Positions 8,331-18,174 of a stretch of 64,000 bases of DNA are shown piece by piece. The stretch lies in NCBI GenBank assembly GCA_035340715.1, contig DAOQTX010000003.1:1-64000 (forward strand), written 5' to 3'. Both the position numbers and the translations under genes were made by a program. The notes under the pieces are model-generated. The model was not told where the DNA came from. It searched no databases and saw only the letters and a program-made list of their open reading frames with translations. This DNA is from DAOQTX01 sp035340715 (GTDB taxonomy: Bacteria; Bacteroidota; Bacteroidia; AKYH767-A; OLB10). Positions within the stretch are counted from its first letter, which is position 1, and each line of letters starts with the position of its first letter.

Positions 8331-10241
8331 ATGGCTTTAAATTCCAGAATTCCTGAAGGATCGATCGATAAAAAGTGGGACCAGCATCAGTTTAAAATGA
8401 AGTTGGTTAATCCCGCGAATAGAAGAAAATACGATATCATAGTAGTTGGTACAGGTTTAGCCGGAGCTTCGGCTGCTGCCACACTTGGTGAGTTGGGCTA
8501 CAATGTAAAAACTTTTTGTTTTCAGGATAGCCCACGTAGGGCGCACAGTATAGCAGCACAAGGAGGTATTAATGCTGCAAAGAATTATAAATATGATGGC
8601 GATAGTGTCTATCGTCTTTTTTATGATACAGTAAAAGGAGGCGACTATAGATCGCGTGAAGCCAATGTATATCGATTGGCGCAGAACAGCGTTAAAATAA
8701 TCGACCAATGCGTTGCTCAGGGAGTTCCATTTGCTCGAGAATATGGAGGACTTTTAGATAACCGATCATTTGGTGGAGCTCAAGTGAGTAGAACATTCTA
8801 TGCTAAAGGACAAACCGGACAACAACTTTTATTGGCGGCCTATAGTGCTCTTAATAGACAAATTAAAGCCGGCACAGTAAAAAGTTACAATCGACATGAG
8901 ATGATTGAATTGGTTGTAGTAGATGGACATGCGCGCGGAATTATTACAAGAGATTTGGTTAGTGGCAAAATAGAACGTCATGCTGCTCATGCTGTTCTAT
9001 TATGTACCGGTGGATATGGTAATGTTTTTTATTTAACCACCTATGCCAGAGGTAGCAATGCTTCTGCTATTTGGCGTGCCCACAAGAAAGGAGCATATTT
9101 TGGAAATCCATGTTATACACAGATTCATCCTACCTGTATTCCGGTGAGCGGAGATCATCAAAGTAAATTGACACTGATGAGCGAAAGTTTGCGAAACGAT
9201 GGAAGAGTGTGGGTTCCAAAGGCCGAAGGAGACAAACGGAAAGCAGCGGACATACCCGAGAATGAGCGTGATTATTATTTGGAACGCAAGTATCCATCGT
9301 TCGGAAATCTAGTTCCACGTGATATCGCATCACGCGCTGCAAAAGAGGCTTGCGATAACGGCAAGGGAGTAGGTACAACAGGCCTGGCGGTTTATTTAGA
9401 TTTTAAAGACTCAATCAATCGTCTAGGCAAAGACGCTATTGAAGCGCGATACGGTAATTTATTTGATATGTATAAACAAATTACCGGTGAAGATCCTTAT
9501 CAAGAACCAATGCGAATTTATCCAGCAGTACATTATACGATGGGAGGATTATGGGTTGATTATAATTTAATGACTACCATTCCTGGATTGTATGCCTTGG
9601 GAGAAGCAAATTTTAGCGATCACGGAGCCAACCGATTAGGTGCAAGTGCATTGATGCAGGGTTTGTCAGATGGTTATTTTATCATATCAAGTACCATAAG
9701 CGACTACTTAGCAGATATAGAGCGAAAACCTATCTCTTCTGAATTACCAGAATTTGAAAAAGCAGAAAGCGAAGCCAAAGAAAAAATTGCAAAACTTCTT
9801 TCCATAAAAGGCAAAAAAACAGTGCATGAGTTTCAGCGTGAACTTGGATTGATCATGTGGAATTATTGTGGAATGGCCCGAAATGAAAAAGGATTGAAAG
9901 AAGGAATTGAAAAAATCAAATCGCTTAGAAAGGATTTTTGGTCAGATCTTTTGATTCCTGGAGACGAGAAAGAGTTGAATCAAAACCTTGAGAAGGCGGG
10001 CCGCACAGCTGACTTTATGGAATTGGGAGAATTGATGATGCTGGATGCGTTAAATAGAAATGAAAGTTGTGGCGGACATTTCAGAGATGAATATCAAACC
10101 CCTGAAAATGAGGCAAAACGTGACGATGAAAATTTTGCATTTGTATCTGCTTGGGAATATAAAGGGGAGTCAAATTTTGAAATGCACAAAGAAGAGCTCA
10201 CTTTTGAAAATGTTAAGCTTACGCAAAGGAGTTATAAATAA
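8331..10241 (+). CDS. sdhA: Succinate dehydrogenase/fumarate reductase flavoprotein subunit
   Basis: This is the catalytic subunit that oxidises succinate to fumarate with covalently bound FAD, at the cytoplasmic face of complex II. The 636 residues contain the FAD-binding Rossmann motif GTGLAG (40-45), the flavin-attachment block HSIAAQGG (His72) and conserved active-site blocks (QIHPTCIP, YPAVHYTMGGLWVD, GEANFSDHGANRLGASALMQG). The C-terminal helical and capping regions are complete. It lies between sdhC and sdhB with short spacers. Direction (SQR or QFR) cannot be told from this subunit alone, but an aerobic TCA role is the usual one in this phylum. Confidence 0.97.
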   Translation: MALNSRIPEGSIDKKWDQHQFKMKLVNPANRRKYDIIVVGTGLAGASAAATLGELGYNVKTFCFQDSPRRAHSIAAQGGINAAKNYKYDGDSVYRLFYDTVKGGDYRSREANVYRLAQNSVKIIDQCVAQGVPFAREYGGLLDNRSFGGAQVSRTFYAKGQTGQQLLLAAYSALNRQIKAGTVKSYNRHEMIELVVVDGHARGIITRDLVSGKIERHAAHAVLLCTGGYGNVFYLTTYARGSNASAIWRAHKKGAYFGNPCYTQIHPTCIPVSGDHQSKLTLMSESLRNDGRVWVPKAEGDKRKAADIPENERDYYLERKYPSFGNLVPRDIASRAAKEACDNGKGVGTTGLAVYLDFKDSINRLGKDAIEARYGNLFDMYKQITGEDPYQEPMRIYPAVHYTMGGLWVDYNLMTTIPGLYALGEANFSDHGANRLGASALMQGLSDGYFIISSTISDYLADIERKPISSELPEFEKAESEAKEKIAKLLSIKGKKTVHEFQRELGLIMWNYCGMARNEKGLKEGIEKIKSLRKDFWSDLLIPGDEKELNQNLEKAGRTADFMELGELMMLDALNRNESCGGHFRDEYQTPENEAKRDDENFAFVSAWEYKGESNFEMHKEELTFENVKLTQRSYK

Positions 10242-10248
10242 TACAGCG

Positions 10249-11010
10249 ATGGGTATGAACAATAACATGAAATTTACTTTAAAGGTTTGGAGACAGAAAA
10301 ATACTTCTGAATCAGGGAAATTCGAACACTATGAAGCAGAAAACATTAGCGATGAAATGTCTTTTCTCGAAATGTTGGATGTAGTAAATGAACAACTCAT
10401 AAAGAAAGGGATAGACCCTATTTCTTTCGATCATGATTGCCGCGAAGGCATTTGTGGAACGTGTGGAGTGATGATAAACGGTAGAGCTCATGGGCCTTTG
10501 CGAGGAGTTACTACCTGCCAATTGCACATGAGGAGTTTTAAAAATGGCGATACCATTATTATAGAACCATGGAGAGCCACGGCATTTCCAGTATTAAAAG
10601 ACTTGGTTGTTGACCGATCATCTTTTGAACGTATTCAACAATCTGGAGCATATGTTTCAGTAAATACCGGTGCTGCACCTGATGCCAATGCAATTCCAAT
10701 ACCTAAAGAAGATGCAGATGAGGCTTTTAATAGTGCTGCCTGTATAGGTTGTGGAGCTTGTGTAGCTGCGTGTAAAAATTCAAGCGCCATGTTATTTGTT
10801 TCAGCAAAAGTTTCGCAGTACGATTTATTACCTCAAGGCAAAGTTGAATCCAATACACGAGTGATTGATATGGTAGATGCAATGGATGCTGAAGGATTTG
10901 GGAATTGCACCAATACCGAAGCTTGTGAAGCAGAATGCCCAAAGGGAATTTCAGTTAGTAATATTGCTCGATTAAACCGATTGTATATCAAATCAAAACT
11001 GTTTAGCTAA
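10249..11010 (+). CDS. sdhB: Succinate dehydrogenase/fumarate reductase iron-sulfur subunit
   Basis: This subunit carries electrons from FAD to the quinone site. From the start at 10249 the protein has 253 residues. The [2Fe-2S] ligands are Cys64, Cys69, Cys72 and Cys90 (CREGICGTCG, TTCQLH). The ferredoxin-like domain has CIGCGACVAAC (Cys165/168/171/175) and the second group Cys220, Cys226 and Cys230 (CTNTEACEAECPKG). The open frame extends back to 10060 inside sdhA, but that part is not conserved sequence. An AAAGGAG stretch at 10225-10231 precedes the candidate starts 10249, 10255 and 10267. MKFTLKVW at 10267 would also fit family members. Confidence 0.95.
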   Translation: MGMNNNMKFTLKVWRQKNTSESGKFEHYEAENISDEMSFLEMLDVVNEQLIKKGIDPISFDHDCREGICGTCGVMINGRAHGPLRGVTTCQLHMRSFKNGDTIIIEPWRATAFPVLKDLVVDRSSFERIQQSGAYVSVNTGAAPDANAIPIPKEDADEAFNSAACIGCGACVAACKNSSAMLFVSAKVSQYDLLPQGKVESNTRVIDMVDAMDAEGFGNCTNTEACEAECPKGISVSNIARLNRLYIKSKLFS

Positions 11011-11596
11011 ACGAATCTGTTTTGATTTTGCATTCGGAAATTATTTCCGGGAAGAAAGTTTCAAACTCTTTTTCATATTTCAAGTAATTTTCTTCCAAAC
11101 TTTTTGCAGCCATATGCATGTTGGATTCAAATGGAGTTCTTCGTGCCATCCCTTTAAATACCTGATCAATTCCTTCTAAAGATTGATACGAATACAGCCA
11201 ATTTTGCTTCGACATATAGGCAAACATGTATCGCGTTCGTTCAGGCATCCATTGATCGAATTCTTCAACACTTTGATAGAAATCAAGACTATACTTTTCT
11301 AATGAAATAGGTGAGTGTTGCTCCCATTTTTTTGCTAAAAAATGATCGTAGTAAACATCAACAACCACAGGTGCATATTTATGAAATACTGGATAGAGAC
11401 GTTTTTTGCTGATCATTACCAGTGGATGATGATCGGTATAATGATCGATAAACCGATGTAATTCGATGCCAAAGCGAATGTCTGCCGGAAAATCCAAATA
11501 TTGTTTACCTTTTACATGATCACCAATAAAATTGCCAAATCTTATTGCTTTATTTGAACCCGATAGAAAAAGATGAGCAAGAAAATTCATAATCAA
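11003..11596 (-). CDS. Acyl carrier protein phosphodiesterase-like (AcpH family)
   Basis: This 197-residue protein resembles the AcpH/DUF479 family, which removes 4'-phosphopantetheine from acyl carrier protein. Visible family features are the N-terminal MNFLAHLFLSG, GNFIGDHVKG, the helix GIELHRFIDHYTDHHPL and the block YYDHFLAKKWEQHSP. The Asp and His residues of these blocks are the probable metal ligands. The first codons overlap the divergent gene starting at 11573 by 18-24 bases, depending on whether Met1 or Met3 is used. The 3' end overlaps sdhB by 8 bases in convergent orientation. Confidence 0.85.
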   Translation of the reverse strand: MIMNFLAHLFLSGSNKAIRFGNFIGDHVKGKQYLDFPADIRFGIELHRFIDHYTDHHPLVMISKKRLYPVFHKYAPVVVDVYYDHFLAKKWEQHSPISLEKYSLDFYQSVEEFDQWMPERTRYMFAYMSKQNWLYSYQSLEGIDQVFKGMARRTPFESNMHMAAKSLEENYLKYEKEFETFFPEIISECKIKTDSFS

Positions 11597-12463
11597 TGCA
11601 AAGGTATTTTATTTAACGGTAGAATCATTTTAAGTCTTTGCTTTCTATTTACTTTTAACTCAAAGATAAACGCGCAATCTTATTTTGATGTAGCCGGAAC
11701 TTCTGTCACTTTTCTGGAACCGTTGTTTAATCGAGACAATCCTTCTGTGAACTATAATTCTATAGAGGCTTTTGTTCACTTACCATTGTTGAATGGTGAA
11801 AAAAGAAAATTACTCCTGAATCCATCTTTTGAAAATATTCAAATGAATTTTGTTGACAGTGTCAATGGAATTCGAAAGTCAAACACTTTGCTTACTTCAT
11901 TGAGCTATGCACAAGAAATTGAAAGGTTTAAGTTTATACTCGGTGGCATATCTAGATTGAATGGCAGCTTTCAGAAGAGTTCTGATTTGAGAAATGATTT
12001 AGGAGGGGTTGCTATCATTTCGCGCTCATTTTCAGAGCAATTCAATGCTGGTCTTGGATATTTATTCATTAGCGACTTCTATAAAAACATATCGTATCCT
12101 GTATTCAGTATTGATTGGACCATAAAGAATAATCTTTATGCTTATTTGGTATTGCCTCGATTTATCTTGTTGGAATACAAAATAAATCGAAGTATTTATT
12201 CCGGTGTTCGAATTTCGTTTTCATCGTTCTCATATAAATACCAAAAAAATGATTTTACTTATTTGTCTGAATCAAGGATCAGACTTTTTTGTGATGTAAG
12301 AATGCATAAGGATATTTGGCTCACCATGGATGCAGGTATAATAGGTTTCCGCGAAGGATTTGATGAAGTTTTGTTCTCCGAAAAACTGTTTACGCCTAAG
12401 GATTATTCGGATGCACTAATGTTTAAAACAGCAGTGGTATATCGCAAGAGATTAAAAAATTAA
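11573..12463 (+). CDS. Putative outer-membrane beta-barrel protein (DUF6268-like)
   Basis: The protein has 296 residues. A hydrophobic segment (about residues 17-33) ending NAQ suggests a signal peptide, preceded by an unusually long polar start. The rest alternates in the manner of beta strands (LLTSLSYAQEI, FKFILGGIS, FNAGLGYLF) and ends in KTAVVYRKRLKN. It resembles the DUF6268 type of Bacteroidota outer-membrane proteins by general pattern only. Its 5' end overlaps the divergent AcpH-like gene. No other ATG exists between 11573 and the hydrophobic segment, so a later start would need a rare codon. Function unknown. Confidence 0.6.
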   Translation: MSKKIHNQCKGILFNGRIILSLCFLFTFNSKINAQSYFDVAGTSVTFLEPLFNRDNPSVNYNSIEAFVHLPLLNGEKRKLLLNPSFENIQMNFVDSVNGIRKSNTLLTSLSYAQEIERFKFILGGISRLNGSFQKSSDLRNDLGGVAIISRSFSEQFNAGLGYLFISDFYKNISYPVFSIDWTIKNNLYAYLVLPRFILLEYKINRSIYSGVRISFSSFSYKYQKNDFTYLSESRIRLFCDVRMHKDIWLTMDAGIIGFREGFDEVLFSEKLFTPKDYSDALMFKTAVVYRKRLKN

Positions 12464-12465
12464 AC

Positions 12466-14181
12466 TTATTCAAAGTCTAAATCTTTGATATTCATTTGAA
12501 GTGTTACACGATTGTTGTAATGGTTTTCTTCCAAGTGATAACATAATTTGTAAGGAAGTCCTTTGGAGATCAGGGAATGATAATCTCCCATTTGAAAACC
12601 GATACCATCGTAATTTTGTGTTCCATTTCCATTTGATTGTCGTATGGCCAATTTCAGATGATTGTTGCCAACAATTTTACTGATGCTGGTTTGCCGGCTA
12701 ATATTGGAGAGAAAGACCGGGGACAAATTACCCGGTCCGAAAGGAGCAAATTGTTTGATGATGTTATAAAACTTTGGTGTAATGTCGTTAAGATCAAGTT
12801 CCGCATCAATGAGCACTTCTCTGATCTCCATTTCTGGAGTGATGGTAGAGGATACGACTTCTTCAAATTTATGAATGAACGATTCAACTTTTGATTCACT
12901 CATAGTTAATCCGGCAGCATACATATGTCCACCAAATTGTTCCAACAAATCACTACAAGCATCAATGGCATTGTACACATCAAAATCTCTTACCGATCGT
13001 GCTGAGCCGGCTATATGCCCATTACTTTTAGTAAGCACAATGGTGGGTTTATAAAACTTATCGGCCAATCGACTAGCCACAATACCAATCACTCCTTTGT
13101 GCCATTCAGGGTGATACACTACAATACTTTTTCTAGTTTCATACACAGTACTCTCGCCAATCATATCCAAAGCATGAGAGGTGATAGATTGGTCAATATT
13201 TTTCCGCTCTACATTTTGTTTGTCAATGTCGTATCCATGAAGCATTGCGGTATCTGGGCTTTCAGAGATTAATAGCTCAACGGCCTTTGAACCGCTCTCG
13301 AGTCTTCCGGCAGCATTTATTCTAGGTGCTATTACAAATACAATATCGTTGACGTCTAGTTCTTTGTTGCTTTGATAGGCAACATCTATTATCGCTTTTA
13401 CTCCGGCTCTGGGATTTTGATTGAGTTGTTTCAAGCCATAATATGCCAAAACACGATTTTCTCCAGTTATGGGAACTATATCAGACGCTATGCTTATGGC
13501 TACCAAATCAAGATAGTTGTAAACCACTTGCATGTCCATTTTTTTATAGCGTGCAATAGCTTCTGCAAATTTAAATCCAATACCACATCCTGAAAGCTCT
13601 TTATATGGGTAATCACAGTCGTTTCGTTTTGGATCCAATACGGCACTTGCAGAAGGAATCTGATCGCCCGGACGATGATGATCACATACTATGAAATCGA
13701 TATTTTTAGTTTTCGCATAATCAATTTTTTCAATTGCTTTTATACCACAATCCAAACAAACAATGAGTGAATAGCCATTCTCGTGTGCCCAATCAATCCC
13801 TTTTATTGAAACGCCATAACCCTCTTCATATCGATCGGGAATATAAAAACCAATGTGTGGATAAAACTCTCTTAAGAATGAATAAAACAATGCAACAGCA
13901 GAAGTGCCATCAACATCATAATCACCAAAGACTAAAATCTTTTCTTTTTGATCAAATGCTTTGCAAATACGAGCAACAGCTTTGTCCATATCCTTCATTA
14001 GAAATGGGTCATGCAAATGTTCTAGCTGAGGTCTGAAGAAATACTCTGCTTCTTTATAATTGGTTATTCCACGATGAAATAACAAGTTGCATAAGATGGG
14101 ATTTAGGTTCAGTGAATTAGAAAGTTCACTGATTACGGAAGGCTCGCCATCCGGTTTTATTACCCATCTCTTTTGTATCAT
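12466..14181 (-). CDS. recJ: Single-stranded-DNA-specific exonuclease RecJ
   Basis: RecJ is a 5'-to-3' single-strand DNA exonuclease in recombination and mismatch repair. I chose the start at 14181 (MIQKRWVIKP); the frame also allows 14229, adding 16 unconserved residues. From 14181 the protein has 571 residues, normal for the family. Motif I is DYDVDG (87-92), followed by the LDCGIKA block, motif III DHH (167-169), and the DHHA1 and OB domains, with SARSVRDFDVYNAID and the glycine-rich GGHMYAAGLTM. The 3' end is 2 bases from the convergent outer-membrane gene. Confidence 0.95.
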   Translation of the reverse strand: MIQKRWVIKPDGEPSVISELSNSLNLNPILCNLLFHRGITNYKEAEYFFRPQLEHLHDPFLMKDMDKAVARICKAFDQKEKILVFGDYDVDGTSAVALFYSFLREFYPHIGFYIPDRYEEGYGVSIKGIDWAHENGYSLIVCLDCGIKAIEKIDYAKTKNIDFIVCDHHRPGDQIPSASAVLDPKRNDCDYPYKELSGCGIGFKFAEAIARYKKMDMQVVYNYLDLVAISIASDIVPITGENRVLAYYGLKQLNQNPRAGVKAIIDVAYQSNKELDVNDIVFVIAPRINAAGRLESGSKAVELLISESPDTAMLHGYDIDKQNVERKNIDQSITSHALDMIGESTVYETRKSIVVYHPEWHKGVIGIVASRLADKFYKPTIVLTKSNGHIAGSARSVRDFDVYNAIDACSDLLEQFGGHMYAAGLTMSESKVESFIHKFEEVVSSTITPEMEIREVLIDAELDLNDITPKFYNIIKQFAPFGPGNLSPVFLSNISRQTSISKIVGNNHLKLAIRQSNGNGTQNYDGIGFQMGDYHSLISKGLPYKLCYHLEENHYNNRVTLQMNIKDLDFE

Positions 14182-14272
14182 TTGTAAAGACTGTGGAAAT
14201 TGAAGTTGGTAAACAAATATAGTGATCAATGATAGCTCTGCAAAACAATAACATTCAAACTTATTGACACTA

Positions 14273-15571
14273 CTAGTGCTGCTTTATTAAAAGAGTGTTG
14301 AATTCGTCAGTTGAAGTAATTTTTAAAAAGTATAATCCTGCTTTCAAGTTGTTCCCGAAATTTATTTCACCAAACTCGTTGATTAACGCTTGATACATAA
14401 GTTGTCCACTAATGGAATACAATTCTAAAGTAGCATGACCTGCACTTCTTGATTGAAAATTGAAGGAAGAAGAACTTGGATTTGGGTAAACTAGGTAGTC
14501 AAAAGATTCATTCTCTTTTCTACAACTAATTCTATCAATAAAAACTTTTGGCGATAATCGGTTACAATCAAATTGATTGGTTACCAATACACGATAATTT
14601 CCTTTTTGAGCAACATATATTTGGTTCGTATTATTTGCAACTGGTAATCCGTTTCTCAGCCAGATATAATTGTAATTCAAGTCAAACGTGGTTTGAAGAA
14701 GAACAGAATCTCCTGAACAAAATTGTTGTCCCAATGGAGTAACAAGATTGACTATTGGCTTGTCATGCACAGTGATTCTAACATAATCAGAGGTGTCAGC
14801 GCATCCAAATATATCAGACACAATTAATTTGTATTTGCCATTTTTTCTTGAGGTTAATTGCATGTTCGTTTCACCTAATACCGGAACTCCGTATCTCAAC
14901 CATTGGTAAGTAAATCCAAAACCACTTGGCCCAATTAGTAAAGCTGAATCTCCTTTGCAGAATTCGGTTAAATCACTTGTTGTAATGCTACTGGACGGAG
15001 GAAATATTGTGCCAATAAGGTAGGAAGAATAATTTGGCTCAGTACAACCATAAACGTTTGTAATGTAACAGCTGGGATGAGGATAAATACCTCCCAAGTG
15101 TTCAATGGGAATACTTTGACTACTCAATCCATTATCCCATGCATAAGAGTAGGGTCCATGATTGCCTGATGCATCAAAAGCAGTGAGGTAGGTTGTTTCT
15201 CCATAGCAGGCAAATGAAGGTCCGGTAATAAATACCACCGGTATTGGATTGATGGTAATTTGGATTTGGGCACTATCGACACAACCATTGCCTCTATAAA
15301 TAATACAAGAGAAAATACCATTTGCATTTATGTCTGGATTAGGTATTTGAGGGAAAGGGTCATTGTATGCAAAAGCATAGTTCTGATTATTAGGATAGGT
15401 CCAAACACAAGAATCATCCATTTGCATATTGGTGATAAAAAAGATAGGTTGCTTTTCACAAAATCCGGATGGCTGCAATGCCCAAAGATTTACAGGGCAA
15501 TTTTGAGAGAAACTCTGATGTTGAAATGCGATTATTAAAACAACAATAAAAAGTAATGGTCTTGTCTTCAT
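14273..15571 (-). CDS. Secreted protein with Ig/PKD-like repeats and T9SS sorting domain
   Basis: From the start at 15571 the protein has 432 residues (the frame also allows 15631). Residues 1-22 form a signal peptide (LLFIVVLIIAFQHQSFSQ). The body consists of Cys-containing Ig/PKD-like units with recurring patterns such as FCKGDSALLIGPSGFGFTYQ and FCSGDSVLLQTTFDLNYNY, each followed by W-L-R-x-G-x-P-V and N-G-K/N-Y-x-x-x-V. The last 80 residues are a type A sorting domain (VYPNPSSSSF, ELYSISGQLM, LKAGLYFLKI). It is probably attached to or released from the cell surface. No enzymatic domain is visible and the function is unknown. Confidence 0.8.
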   Translation of the reverse strand: MKTRPLLFIVVLIIAFQHQSFSQNCPVNLWALQPSGFCEKQPIFFITNMQMDDSCVWTYPNNQNYAFAYNDPFPQIPNPDINANGIFSCIIYRGNGCVDSAQIQITINPIPVVFITGPSFACYGETTYLTAFDASGNHGPYSYAWDNGLSSQSIPIEHLGGIYPHPSCYITNVYGCTEPNYSSYLIGTIFPPSSSITTSDLTEFCKGDSALLIGPSGFGFTYQWLRYGVPVLGETNMQLTSRKNGKYKLIVSDIFGCADTSDYVRITVHDKPIVNLVTPLGQQFCSGDSVLLQTTFDLNYNYIWLRNGLPVANNTNQIYVAQKGNYRVLVTNQFDCNRLSPKVFIDRISCRKENESFDYLVYPNPSSSSFNFQSRSAGHATLELYSISGQLMYQALINEFGEINFGNNLKAGLYFLKITSTDEFNTLLIKQH

Positions 15572-15693
15572 TGATGACAATAATAAGTTGAAAATAAAAC
15601 TGGAATACTCAGTAGCATCCGTTTTATTCACAATTTGACAGACGGTAATTAATCTTGGGTGAGTGAATCTAAATTAATGATGTAGATCACCCC

Positions 15694-16731
15694 TTAGAAT
15701 GTCCATTTGTTTTTATCAAGATTTAATAAACAGAAATTTAAAAGGGATATAGCATTGCTTACATCCTTTTTGTGAACCATTTCAATCACCGAATGAATGT
15801 GTCGAGTAGGAATTGAAACCGCTCCGGCAATAGCACCTGTTTTACCCATGCGCTGAATTCCTGCCGTGTCGGTACTTCCCGCAGGCAACACTTCCATTTG
15901 GTGTGTGATTTTATTTTTTTCAGCCATGTCTTTCATAAATGCAATCATTCTATGATCACAAATAGTTCCTCCATCCATTATTTTAATGGCAACTCCTTTT
16001 CCTAGCTCAGTAACTTTCTCATGAGCCTGTGCCCCGGGAGTATCGAAAGCAATAGTAGTGTCTAATCCAAAACCAAAATCAGGATCAATTTGATGAGCGG
16101 CAACATAGGCTCCTCGTAGTCCAACCTCTTCCTGAACTGTAAACACAGCATAGGTATCGTAGCAGGGCTTTTTCAATAATCGCAAAGCTTCTATTAGGAT
16201 AAAAACAGAAATCCGATTGTCCAATGATTTGCAGTTAAAGCAATCTCCCATTTCAATGAATGATCTTTCTCGTGTAACTGCATCTCCGGGTATTACCAAT
16301 TTATCTACTTCTTTTTTTGACATTCCAAGGTCGATATAATAATCGCTTAGTTGAGGAGCTTTATTGCGTTCTTCGGGTTGCATGAGGTGAATAGGTTTTG
16401 AGCCCATTACACCAACAACATCTTTCTTACCATGAATGATAACACGCTGTGATGTTAATGTCTTTGGATCAAATCCTCCGAGGGTATGGAAACGAACAAA
16501 TCCTTTGTCGTCTACATGAGTAACTATAAACCCGATTTCATCCATGTGAGCCGCAATCATTACCTTTTTACTTTTCGAACCTTTCTTTAGTGCAATAACA
16601 TTACCCATTTTGTCAATTTGGATATCATCAACCAAATCTTTGATTTCACGGGTTACTATTTTTCTGATTCGGTTCTCAAAGCCGGGCGCTCCGGCTGTTT
16701 CACAAATTTCTTGAAGTAGTTTAATATTCAT
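15694..16731 (-). CDS. M42 family aminopeptidase
   Basis: This 345-residue dizinc aminopeptidase is of the TET/glutamyl-aminopeptidase type, a cytoplasmic peptide-degrading complex in relatives. Expected metal and catalytic residues are visible: His62 (AAHMDEIGF), Asp171 (KSLDNR), Glu201 and Glu202 (VQEEVGLRGA), Asp224 (GLDTTIAF) and His313 (TRHIHS). The block LPAGSTDTAGIQ is typical of M42. Some relatives were annotated as endoglucanases, which is probably wrong. It follows pyk after 4 bases on the same strand, so the two are likely cotranscribed. Confidence 0.93.
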   Translation of the reverse strand: MNIKLLQEICETAGAPGFENRIRKIVTREIKDLVDDIQIDKMGNVIALKKGSKSKKVMIAAHMDEIGFIVTHVDDKGFVRFHTLGGFDPKTLTSQRVIIHGKKDVVGVMGSKPIHLMQPEERNKAPQLSDYYIDLGMSKKEVDKLVIPGDAVTRERSFIEMGDCFNCKSLDNRISVFILIEALRLLKKPCYDTYAVFTVQEEVGLRGAYVAAHQIDPDFGFGLDTTIAFDTPGAQAHEKVTELGKGVAIKIMDGGTICDHRMIAFMKDMAEKNKITHQMEVLPAGSTDTAGIQRMGKTGAIAGAVSIPTRHIHSVIEMVHKKDVSNAISLLNFCLLNLDKNKWTF

Positions 16732-16735
16732 TTTA

Positions 16736-18172
16736 TTATGTAATTGTTGCTAATCGTATAGTGTTGGCCATTCCTCTTTTATGCAGTGGAGTACTTCCAA
16801 TGCTTAAAAACAAATCTCCTTTTTTGACCAATTTATGTTTTAATAATAAATCAGTGGCATCATTAATTGTTTTCTCAGAACTTTCATATTTATCGTAAAA
16901 GAAAACTCTGATTCCCCAAACCAAGTTTAAGATTTTCATAAGCCTTGGGTTGTCACTAAAAACAAAAATATTTGCTTTTGGTCTTTGACTCGTCAAGCGT
17001 ATAGCCGAATAGCCTGAATGGGTCATCGTAATAATGGCTTTGGCTCCCGAATTGCGGGCCATGATCGCAGCATTGTAGGTTATCGTGTCGGAGATAAAAG
17101 ATTTTTTTTCTTCGTCTGGAGAAGTAAATCTATGATACACTTGTTCGTCACATTCTATGTTGGCTATTATTTTATGCATAGCTTTTACAGCATCGACTGG
17201 ATAAGCTCCAATAGATGTTTCAGCACTTAGCATCAGCGCATCTGCTCCATCTAAAACAGAATTGCCTACATCGTTTACTTCCGCACGAGTAGGTCTAAAG
17301 TTTTGAATCATACTCTCTAACATTTGAGTAGCTATAATAACCGGCTTGCTATTCGCCAAACATTTTTTGACCAACATTTTTTGAAGTAAGGGAACTTCTT
17401 CCATTGGCATTTCTACGCCAAGGTCTCCTCTTGCTACCATTACCGCATCGCATTCCAAAAGAATACCATCAATATTTTTTAATGCTTCGGGCTTTTCAAT
17501 TTTTGCAATCACTCGGCTGAATCCTTTTGCCTTTTTTATCAAACTCTTTAATTCTATCAGGTCTGCAGGTTTTCTAACAAAGGAAAGACCAATCCATTCC
17601 ACTTTGTTGGATAGAGCAAATTTTAAATCATTTCTATCTTTTTCAGTAAGGGCAGGTAATGAAATACTCGTGTCCGGCAGATTAATTCCTTTGTTTGATA
17701 AGAGTAAGCCACCATGAATCACTTTGCAATGTACACTGTGATTGGAAACGATTTTAATTACTTTAACGGCAATTTTCCCATCATCAATCAATATCGTTTC
17801 ATTCTTTTTTACATCCTTACAGATAGATGGATACTGAACAAAAACTTCTTTTGATCCAGAAACAACTTTTTTAACGGTTAAGATTAAATCGTCACCCTCA
17901 TTCAATTTTCTTCCTTTATCCTCAACTTTTCCTATTCTTAGTTTCGGTCCTTGCAAATCAAATAATATAGCGGTGTGTGCTGACAATTCTTGATCCGCTT
18001 TTCGAATATTGTCAATAATAATCTTATGCGTTTCATGGCTTCCATGTGATGCATTGATTCTACAAACATTAACGCCCGCACGTAACAAAGCTTTAATGCG
18101 AATGACGGATGAAGTAGCAGGACCAAGTGTTGCTATTATTTTTGTATTATTTTGAAATTGTTTTTGTTGCAT
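16736..18172 (-). CDS. pyk: Pyruvate kinase
   Basis: The enzyme makes pyruvate and ATP from phosphoenolpyruvate. The 478 residues cover the barrel with its inserted B domain and the C-terminal allosteric domain. Key blocks are ATLGPAT, CRINASHG (Arg38, Asn40, Ser42), GPKLRIG, the active-site AKIEKPE (Lys224, Glu226), ARGDLGVE (Asp250) and the metal/nucleotide region MLESM..PTRAEVND, with LSAETSIGAYP. It sits 2 bases downstream of the IPExxxVDY-like gene and 4 bases upstream of the M42 peptidase gene, so the three form an operon. Confidence 0.97.
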   Translation of the reverse strand: MQQKQFQNNTKIIATLGPATSSVIRIKALLRAGVNVCRINASHGSHETHKIIIDNIRKADQELSAHTAILFDLQGPKLRIGKVEDKGRKLNEGDDLILTVKKVVSGSKEVFVQYPSICKDVKKNETILIDDGKIAVKVIKIVSNHSVHCKVIHGGLLLSNKGINLPDTSISLPALTEKDRNDLKFALSNKVEWIGLSFVRKPADLIELKSLIKKAKGFSRVIAKIEKPEALKNIDGILLECDAVMVARGDLGVEMPMEEVPLLQKMLVKKCLANSKPVIIATQMLESMIQNFRPTRAEVNDVGNSVLDGADALMLSAETSIGAYPVDAVKAMHKIIANIECDEQVYHRFTSPDEEKKSFISDTITYNAAIMARNSGAKAIITMTHSGYSAIRLTSQRPKANIFVFSDNPRLMKILNLVWGIRVFFYDKYESSEKTINDATDLLLKHKLVKKGDLFLSIGSTPLHKRGMANTIRLATIT

Positions 18173-18174
18173 AA

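Noticed and set aside
10060..10248. Upstream extension of the sdhB reading frame inside sdhA
   Set aside because: The stretch lies in the conserved coding end of sdhA and its translation does not resemble SdhB; normal starts exist at 10249-10267.
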